Source: VRUE01 sp963805455
Lineage (GTDB): Bacteria; Actinomycetota; Thermoleophilia; Solirubrobacterales; 70-9
Direction of reading: 5' to 3'
Length of the DNA stretch: 64,000 nt
NCBI GenBank assembly: GCA_963805455.1
Contig: CAWDUJ010000009.1
Span: 1-64,000, forward strand
In this document: one piece after another, positions 59,420-64,000 of the stretch
Layout of the letters: each line of letters begins with the position of its first letter
Numbering within the stretch: position 1 is the first letter of the stretch
Program-made: the position numbers and the translations under genes
The notes under the pieces: model-generated
What the model was told of the DNA's origin: nothing
Seen by the model: only the letters and a program-made list of their open reading frames with translations
The model's database searches: none

Positions 59420-59794
59420 CTAGACGGCCGCTGACTCGGCCGCGTCCTCTTTCACCTGGAAAGAGGAGCCACATCCGCAGGCCGCGACGACGTTCGGGTT
59501 GTTGACCTGGAACCCGGCGCCCTGCAGGCCTTCGACGTAGTCGACCTCGGAGCCGAACACGAACTGCATGCTGACTTTGTCGACCACGACCGAGACGCCT
59601 TCGACCTCGAAGAGGTTGTCGTCGTCCTTGACGCGGTCGAAGGCGAGGGCGTATTGGAAGCCGGAGCATCCGCCGCCGCGGACGGCGACGCGGAGCGCCT
59701 GGCCGTCGGCCTCGTCCTGGGTCCCCAGCAACTCGCCGATCTTCTCGACGGCCTTCTCGCTGAGGGTGATCGCCGCTGTCGGAGTCTCAGTCAC
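59420..59794 (-). CDS. erpA: A-type Fe-S cluster insertion protein (ErpA/HesB)
   Basis: A 124-residue A-type carrier that delivers Fe-S clusters to target proteins. The three conserved Cys are in GGGCSGFQYALAFD and AACGCGSSF near the C-terminus. Start GTG at 59794. It is separate from a SUF operon here but near bolA, grxD and chdC, so it belongs to the local iron-handling group. The last seven residues are an Ala/Glu tail. Confidence 0.95.
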   Translation of the reverse strand: MTETPTAAITLSEKAVEKIGELLGTQDEADGQALRVAVRGGGCSGFQYALAFDRVKDDDNLFEVEGVSVVVDKVSMQFVFGSEVDYVEGLQGAGFQVNNPNVVAACGCGSSFQVKEDAAESAAV

Positions 59795-59910
59795 TTCACA
59801 AAGTGTAGCTGCAGTGCAACCGGGTGCTGAGATGGAGCCTGCCGGCGCCCAAGCGTTGCATCGATTTATGGAGACCAGCCGGGCGGGGGCCCTTCTGAGA
59901 GAATCGAAAC

Positions 59911-60789
59911 TTGTTGAGTGAGGGACGAGAGACCGCCGTGGTCGCCGATAGCACGTGCTATCTGCCGACCAAACTCCGTGACGAGCGTGGAATCGAGCTG
60001 ATCAGCCTCTACGTCTCGATCGACGGCGATCAGCGGCCGGAGGTCGAGATCGGCGACTACGAGGGGTTCTTCGAGCAGCTTCGGGCCTCCCAGGAGGCGG
60101 CGACGACGTCGCAGCCCTCGATCGGGGACTTCGTCACCGTCTACGAGCCGCTGCTCGACGAGGGCCGGGAAATAGCCTCGATCCACATCTCCTCGGGGAT
60201 CTCGGGGACATTCGAGGCGGCGGGCCAGGCCCGCGACCGGCTGATCGCCGAGGGCAAGGGCGGTGAGCGGATCCACCTCTACGACTCGCGGTCGGCCTGC
60301 GGCGGGATGGGGCTCTGCGCGCTGGCGGCCTCGGCCGCGGCGAGGAGTGGGGCGAGCGGCGCGGAGGCGGTCGCCCGCGCCGAACAGGCCCGTGACGAGC
60401 TGAAGATGTGGTTCGCGATCGACACCCTCGAGTACCTGCGGCGCGGCGGGCGGATCGGCGGCGCCGCCGCCTGGATCGGGTCGGCGCTGAAGATCAAGCC
60501 GATCCTCACCCTCGAGGACGAGATCACCCCGGTCGAGCGGGTCAGGACCCGTTCGCGGTCAATCGAGCGGCTGCGTGAATACGCGCGCGAGCGTCACGAG
60601 TCGGGCGCCGACGCCTGGGTGGTCCAGTACATCCAGGACTCCGAGGCGGCCAACACACTCGCCGACGAGTGCCGCGAAATCTTCGGCTGCGAGCCCGCCT
60701 TCATCTCCGAGGTCGGGCCGGTGATCGGCGCCCACGCAGGCCCCGGCCTTCTCGGCGTCGGGTCTGTCACCACCAAAGTCCTGAGCTAG
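59911..60789 (+). CDS. DegV-family fatty-acid-binding protein
   Basis: A 292-residue DegV-family protein, which binds fatty acids. The key pattern is VVADSTCYLPTKLRDERGIELISLYVSIDG at the N-terminus, then TSQPSIGDFVTVYEPLLDEGREIASIHISSGISGTFEAAG, and YLRRGGRIGGAAAWIGSALKIKPILTLEDEIT. DegV proteins such as FakB present fatty acids to a kinase; no FakA-type kinase is adjacent. Start TTG at 59911, or the next TTG at 59914; no strong ribosome binding site is seen. A short hairpin follows the stop. Confidence 0.92.
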   Translation: MLSEGRETAVVADSTCYLPTKLRDERGIELISLYVSIDGDQRPEVEIGDYEGFFEQLRASQEAATTSQPSIGDFVTVYEPLLDEGREIASIHISSGISGTFEAAGQARDRLIAEGKGGERIHLYDSRSACGGMGLCALAASAAARSGASGAEAVARAEQARDELKMWFAIDTLEYLRRGGRIGGAAAWIGSALKIKPILTLEDEITPVERVRTRSRSIERLREYARERHESGADAWVVQYIQDSEAANTLADECREIFGCEPAFISEVGPVIGAHAGPGLLGVGSVTTKVLS

Positions 60790-60793
60790 ACCC

Positions 60794-60815
60794 AGCCGCC
60801 AGGCGGCTCTTATCT
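60794..60815 (+). terminator. Possible terminator after degV
   Basis: AGCCGCC and GGCGGCT flank a single A, so a hairpin with a small stem-loop can form just after the DegV stop. It is followed by CTTATCT, which is only weakly T-rich. Confidence 0.4.
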
Positions 60816-61064
60816 CCGGCGGCGGCGCAGGGCGAGAAAGCCACCGACGGCGAAGCCGACGACCGCGGCCCCGATCACGAGCTCGTTTTTGTGCTCGTTG
60901 ATCTGGCGGCGCCAGTCGGTCAGCTCGGTGACCTTGTTGCGGAGCACCTCGACCGAGTGGCCGAAGTCCTGGCGCTGAACGTCGATGTCGCGACGGATCT
61001 CGGCCGCCGTGCGGCCGGGCCGCACGGGGGCCGCCGGGCGAGGGGGCTCGGGCTGAGCGTTCAT
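60810..61064 (-). CDS. DUF3618 membrane protein
   Basis: An 84-residue protein. TAAEIRRDIDVQRQDFGHSVEVLRNKVTELTDWRRQI is the DUF3618 helical segment, followed by one transmembrane segment (ELVIGAAVVGFAVGGFLALRRRR). The ATG at 61064 overlaps the stop of the preceding gene (ATGA). DUF3618 proteins usually accompany holin-X and DUF4235 genes in actinobacteria. Function unknown. Confidence 0.88.
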   Translation of the reverse strand: MNAQPEPPRPAAPVRPGRTAAEIRRDIDVQRQDFGHSVEVLRNKVTELTDWRRQINEHKNELVIGAAVVGFAVGGFLALRRRRR

Positions 61065-61504
61065 TTCTCCACCCCCACGTCTTTCACGTCCTTTTCGAGC
61101 ATCTCGCGGGTCAGTTTCGCCTCTTCGATCGCCTGCTCGGGAACCGGAGGGGAGCCGGCCAGGACCGAGCGGTAGGCGAAGTAGCCGGCGCCGGCCGCGA
61201 CGAGGAGGAAGATCGCCGCCTCGACGAAGAACCCGGGCCAAGCCTTGCCGTCGAAGATCTCTTCGTTCAGCAGCCAGGCGAAGCCCTCCATGATCAGGAT
61301 CAGGGCGAGGAAGGCGAAGACCCCGGCGACGATCCCGACGACCGACCCGCGCAGGATCTTGCCGACTTTCTCGCTGACCTCCGCCTTGACGAGCTCGACC
61401 TCCTCGCGGATCAGGCTCGAGGCCTTTTCGGAGACGTCGAAGACGAGCTCTCCGACCGACTTGTCGTCGGTTGGTTTTGGAGGGGTCACGCCCGGGCCGG
61501 ACAT
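61061..61504 (-). CDS. Phage-holin-superfamily (holin-X/DUF1469) membrane protein
   Basis: A 147-residue protein with two membrane segments (GSVVGIVAGVFAFLALILIMEG and FFVEAAIFLLVAAGAGYFAYRSV) after a helical region (DVSEKASSLIREEVELVKAEV). It resembles the Actinobacteria holin-X family. Such proteins occur in chromosomal stress clusters and are not by themselves evidence of a prophage. A Glu/Lys tail follows. Translation is coupled to DUF3618. Confidence 0.87.
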   Translation of the reverse strand: MSGPGVTPPKPTDDKSVGELVFDVSEKASSLIREEVELVKAEVSEKVGKILRGSVVGIVAGVFAFLALILIMEGFAWLLNEEIFDGKAWPGFFVEAAIFLLVAAGAGYFAYRSVLAGSPPVPEQAIEEAKLTREMLEKDVKDVGVEK

Positions 61505-61510
61505 CGTCGC

Positions 61511-61645
61511 CTACTCGGGCGGGTCCTCGTCGAAAAGGCGCTTCCAGACGATCGCGGCGAGCCGTGTCGCGGCGATGCTGGCGAGGGCGCTGGCCCCCGC
61601 CAGCACTCCGCTCCATACAAGTCGTTTCACGATGTCGTTGTCCAT
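61511..61645 (-). CDS. DUF4235-like 44-residue membrane protein
   Basis: A very short gene, 44 codons: ATG at 61645, TAG at 61513-61511. The product is one transmembrane helix (LVWSGVLAGASALASIAATRLAAIVWKRL) followed by the DUF4235-type end KRLFDEDPPE. It lies seven bases upstream of the holin-X start on the same strand, so the three genes DUF4235, holin-X and DUF3618 form an operon. No strong ribosome binding site is visible. The length is less than half that of a usual DUF4235 protein. Confidence 0.75.
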   Translation of the reverse strand: MDNDIVKRLVWSGVLAGASALASIAATRLAAIVWKRLFDEDPPE

Positions 61646-61667
61646 ACCCGCTTCGGCTCGACCTTAC

Positions 61668-62270
61668 CTATCGAGGCTCGAGGCCGTCGCAGATCGTCGC
61701 GACGACAAAATCCTTTGCCTTCGCGAAATCCGAGTCGGAGGCCGGGATCACCGCGAAGATCCAGCCCGAGAGCAGCTGCTCGATCGCGCCGTAGAAGGCC
61801 ATCGAGGCGAAGGCGGGGTCGATGTCGGCGCGGAAGGCACCGGACTCCTGCCCCTCCTCGACGATCCTCGCGATCGAGTCGTAGGCGCGGCGGATCTCAC
61901 CCAGGTGGGTCTGGCCGAAGGAGTTGGCGGCCCTGGTGACCTCGACGATGATCACCTTCATCAGTTCGGGGTCGTGGCGGTAGGACTCGATGATGAAGTT
62001 GGCGACGTTCGCGAGCTTTTCGCGCGGTGCCTGGCCGGCGTTGTCGGCCTCGTCGATCGCGGCCAGCAGCAATGACCAGCGCTCGGTGAAGAGCTCGTTC
62101 AGCACCTCCTCCTTGGAGTCGAAGTAGTGGTAGACCAGCCCGTAGGCGACCCCCGCCTCGTCGGCGATGTCGGAGACCCTGGTCGAGTGGAATCCCTGGC
62201 GGGCGAAGACCTTGATTGCCGCGTCGAGGATCTGGCGCCGCTTGTCGATCGGGGGCGCTTTGGAGGCCAT
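61668..62270 (-). CDS. TetR-family transcriptional regulator
   Basis: A 200-residue TetR regulator. The HTH (about residues 10-57) is RRQILDAAIKVFARQGFHSTRVSDIADEAGVAYGLVYHYFDSKEEVL. The long C-terminal domain, SYRHDPELMKVIIVEVTRAANSF, is of the type found in fatty-acid and acyl-CoA-responsive regulators. ATG at 62270 overlaps the nitrilase stop (ATGA). Its probable operator, TTGACTGACCAGTCAA, lies at the promoter of its own operon (63109) and upstream of the acyl-CoA dehydrogenase (16330), so autoregulation and control of fatty-acid genes are likely. Ligand unknown; acyl-CoA is the first guess. Confidence 0.9.
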   Translation of the reverse strand: MASKAPPIDKRRQILDAAIKVFARQGFHSTRVSDIADEAGVAYGLVYHYFDSKEEVLNELFTERWSLLLAAIDEADNAGQAPREKLANVANFIIESYRHDPELMKVIIVEVTRAANSFGQTHLGEIRRAYDSIARIVEEGQESGAFRADIDPAFASMAFYGAIEQLLSGWIFAVIPASDSDFAKAKDFVVATICDGLEPR

Positions 62271-63109
62271 CAGGCGTGCGCCTCCACGAGCTGGGGCCAT
62301 GCGTAGGCCTCGGGCCTGCGATTGGCGAGCGAGGGCAGCGACTCGCGGACCCGGTCCTGGGCGGCGAGGTCGATGTCGGCGGCGATGACGCACTCCTCGT
62401 CCGGCGCGATCGCAAGCACCTCTCCCCAGGGATCGACGATCGCCGAGTGCCCGTATGAGTCGTACTGCGGGGGGGCCTCGCCGATCTGGTTCGGGGCGAT
62501 CAGGAAGACCTGGTTCTCGATCGCGCGGGCCCGCAGCAGCACCTCCCAGTGATCGCGGCCGGTGGTCGCGGTGAAGGCCGACGGCACCGAGATCAGACGG
62601 GCGCCGCGCAGGGCGAGGATCCGGTAGAGCTCGGGGAAGCGGAGGTCGTAACAGACCGATAGCCCGAGGTCGGCCTCCCCCAGCGACCCGGTGACGATCT
62701 CCTCGCCGGGGTCCTCGTACTCGGACTCGCGATAGGTGACGCCGCCGACGACCACGTCGAACATGTGGATCTTGCGATAGACGGCGAGGTCTGACCCGTC
62801 GGGGCCGATCAGTACCGAGGTATTGAACGCCTTCCCCTCGCCGATCGCCGAGACGCTGCCGGCGAGGAGGTGGATGCCGAGCTCGCGAGCCCAGCCCCGG
62901 GCCGCGGTCAGGCTCGGGCCGGCGAGCGGCTCGGCCTCGGCGAGGAGCCGCTCTCCGCCGGCAAGCAGGTTCCACTTCTCAGGCAGAGCGACGAGGTCCG
63001 CGCCGTCGGCCGCCGCGGCCCGGACGAGACGCGCGGCGGTGTCGATGTTCCGGGCCCTGTCGTCGGTCGAATTGAGCTGTACCGCTGCTACTCGCAAGCT
63101 TTCCTCCAT
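62270..63109 (-). CDS. Carbon-nitrogen hydrolase (nitrilase/omega-amidase-like)
   Basis: A 279-residue enzyme of the nitrilase superfamily with the Glu-Lys-Cys triad: Glu in VALPEKWN (about 43), Lys in YRKIHMFD (about 114) and Cys in LSVCYDLRFPEL (about 153). This set matches omega-amidase and related Nit-type amidases. ATG at 63109 overlaps the operator, and the TGA stop overlaps the TetR start, so the two genes are translated together. The substrate might be an amide from lipid or amino-acid degradation. The frame is open to 63124 but those codons lie in the operator. Confidence 0.9.
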   Translation of the reverse strand: MEESLRVAAVQLNSTDDRARNIDTAARLVRAAAADGADLVALPEKWNLLAGGERLLAEAEPLAGPSLTAARGWARELGIHLLAGSVSAIGEGKAFNTSVLIGPDGSDLAVYRKIHMFDVVVGGVTYRESEYEDPGEEIVTGSLGEADLGLSVCYDLRFPELYRILALRGARLISVPSAFTATTGRDHWEVLLRARAIENQVFLIAPNQIGEAPPQYDSYGHSAIVDPWGEVLAIAPDEECVIAADIDLAAQDRVRESLPSLANRRPEAYAWPQLVEAHA

Positions 63110-63124
63110 TGACTGACCAGTCAA
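63109..63124 (+). promoter_or_regulatory. TetR-type operator at nitrilase-TetR promoter
   Basis: TTGACTGACCAGTCAA has two perfect 7-bp arms around a 2-base centre, followed by TCGG. The same 20-bp stretch occurs at 16326-16345 on the minus strand. A possible -10 box (TATACT, minus strand, 63143-63138) places the operator just downstream of the transcription start, where repressor binding would block the operon. It also lies upstream of the divergent cyclase gene. Confidence 0.8.
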
Positions 63125-63174
63125 TCGGTCACGGCTCAGTATAGGAGGAGACGTGGCTACGATTGCCCGAGGCG

Positions 63175-64000
63175 ATGGTGGTCGACGAGGCGCAACAATT
63201 CGAGCCCGAGGGCGAACGCAAGCTGGTGACCGTGCTGTTCGCCGACGTCATGGGCTCGATGGACATGGCCGAGCAGCAGGACCCCGAGGAGTGGCGCGGG
63301 ATCATGCAGGGCTTCTTCTCGATCCTCTCCGACGCCGTCCACCGTTTCGAGGGGACGGTCGACAAATTCACCGGCGACGGGATCATGGCCGTCTTCGGGG
63401 CGCCAATCGCCCACGAGGACCACGCCCAGCGCGCCTGCTACGCGGCGCTGCGGATGCTCGATGACATCTCCGACTACGCCGCCGAGCTCCGTCGCAAGCA
63501 CGGCCTCAATTTCTCGGCCCGGATCGGGATCAACTCCGGCGAGGTGATCGCCGGGGCGATCGGCGACCAGGGCGGGGGCAGCTACACGGCGATCGGGCAC
63601 ACGGTGGGTCTGGCGCAGCGGATGGAGGCCCTGGCCGAGCCCGGCAAGGCCTATCTCGCCGAGGCCGCCGCCGAGCTCGCGCACGGGTACCTCGACCTCG
63701 AGGACCTCGGCGAGTTCGAGATCAAGGGCTCGAGCCGGCCGGTCAGGGTCCACGAGCTGACCGGAATCGGGTCGGCGCGGTCGCGACTCGACCTCTCGCG
63801 CGAGCGCGGCTTCTCCGAGTTCGTCGGTCGGAGGAAGGAGCTGCAGACGCTCGAGGACGGGCTCGGGGCGGCGGAGGCCGGCAATGGCGCCGTGATCGGC
63901 ATCGTCGCCGAACCGGGGCTCGGCAAGAGCCGCCTCACCGCCGAGTTCCTCGATCGCTGCCGTGGCCTCGGGTTCGAAGTCTTCGAGGCGCAGGCGCAGT
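63175..64000 (+). CDS. Class III adenylate/guanylate cyclase with AAA-type ATPase domain (partial)
   Basis: The gene runs off the right edge of the window; at least 275 residues are present. The N-terminal half is a class III cyclase catalytic domain (VTVLFADVMGSMDMAEQ, then VDKFTGDGIMAVFGAPIAHEDHAQRAC). The two metal-binding Asp residues are in ADVMGS and TGDGIM. After ELTGIG comes an ATPase region: FVGRRKELQTLEDGL and Walker A IVAEPGLGKSRL. This is the layout of large cyclase-ATPase regulators with a C-terminal TPR part, expected outside the window. ATG at 63175 is assumed. TTG 63163 is possible; AGGAGGAG lies at 63143-63150. Confidence 0.88.
   Translation, partial: MVVDEAQQFEPEGERKLVTVLFADVMGSMDMAEQQDPEEWRGIMQGFFSILSDAVHRFEGTVDKFTGDGIMAVFGAPIAHEDHAQRACYAALRMLDDISDYAAELRRKHGLNFSARIGINSGEVIAGAIGDQGGGSYTAIGHTVGLAQRMEALAEPGKAYLAEAAAELAHGYLDLEDLGEFEIKGSSRPVRVHELTGIGSARSRLDLSRERGFSEFVGRRKELQTLEDGLGAAEAGNGAVIGIVAEPGLGKSRLTAEFLDRCRGLGFEVFEAQAQ

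Noticed and set aside
61061..61504. Holin-like gene as a sign of a prophage
   Set aside because: No integrase, capsid, terminase or lysin gene is nearby; holin-X proteins of this type occur in chromosomal stress clusters.

Overview
The window is high-GC bacterial DNA with dense, short-spaced genes on both strands. The gene content points to an actinobacterium, most likely Thermoleophilia/Solirubrobacterales. The signs are an actinobacterial-type integration host factor, ChdC/HemQ haem synthesis, the Rrf2 and MCE-type permease repertoire, and four tandem exported proteins with the N-terminal pattern seen in that order. This placement is inference from gene content. No rRNA, tRNA, CRISPR array, insertion sequence or prophage was seen.

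Layout. 1-620 has no supported gene. 621-4863 holds a double-TetR regulator and a leftward array of four paralogous repeat proteins. 4989-13549 carries RecD2, a VTT membrane protein, a secreted subtilase-like protease, a cold-shock protein, TypA and a DUF559 protein. 13662-20109 has a DUF2252 protein, an acyl-CoA dehydrogenase, Bcp peroxiredoxin, a Na/Ca exchanger and a lipoprotein. 20122-24706 is a MoxR/VWA pair split by an ABC exporter. 24713-28857 is an Rrf2 regulator, a TauE transporter and a ThiXYZ-like importer. 28834-37305 has a GGDEF/EAL protein, AlkA, a possible sphingolipid gene pair, mIHF and small membrane proteins. 37307-40578 is an MCE-type permease operon. 40738-50295 runs through a lipoprotein, a PQQ dehydrogenase, an aldehyde dehydrogenase, a SAM riboswitch with metH, and a glycosyltransferase-membrane fusion. 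50384-54677 has an FG-GAP/collagen-like surface protein and a large membrane protein. 54664-59794 is an iron island: ChdC, ferredoxin reductase, BolA, CGFS glutaredoxin and ErpA. 59911-64000 has DegV, a small membrane-stress operon, a nitrilase-TetR operon and a truncated adenylate cyclase-ATPase.

The most unusual signal is a dispersed element of about 56 bp, with five copies at 25168-25242, 32095-32127, 36009-36077, 39695-39772 and 55393-55461. It lies directly 5' of unrelated genes in the sense direction. Where intact it encodes a short peptide (MSAERAS...IW...APRAKRE). Its stop overlaps the next gene's start as ATGA or GTGA, and in two cases its start overlaps the previous gene's stop. It looks like a recurrent translationally coupled leader ORF.

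A second cross-window link is an identical 20-bp stretch containing a 16-bp palindromic operator. It occurs at the acyl-CoA dehydrogenase promoter (16330) and at the nitrilase-TetR promoter (63109), and suggests one TetR regulon. Two genes (the collagen-like protein and the ferredoxin reductase) carry single-base frameshifts that look like sequence errors or very recent decay.
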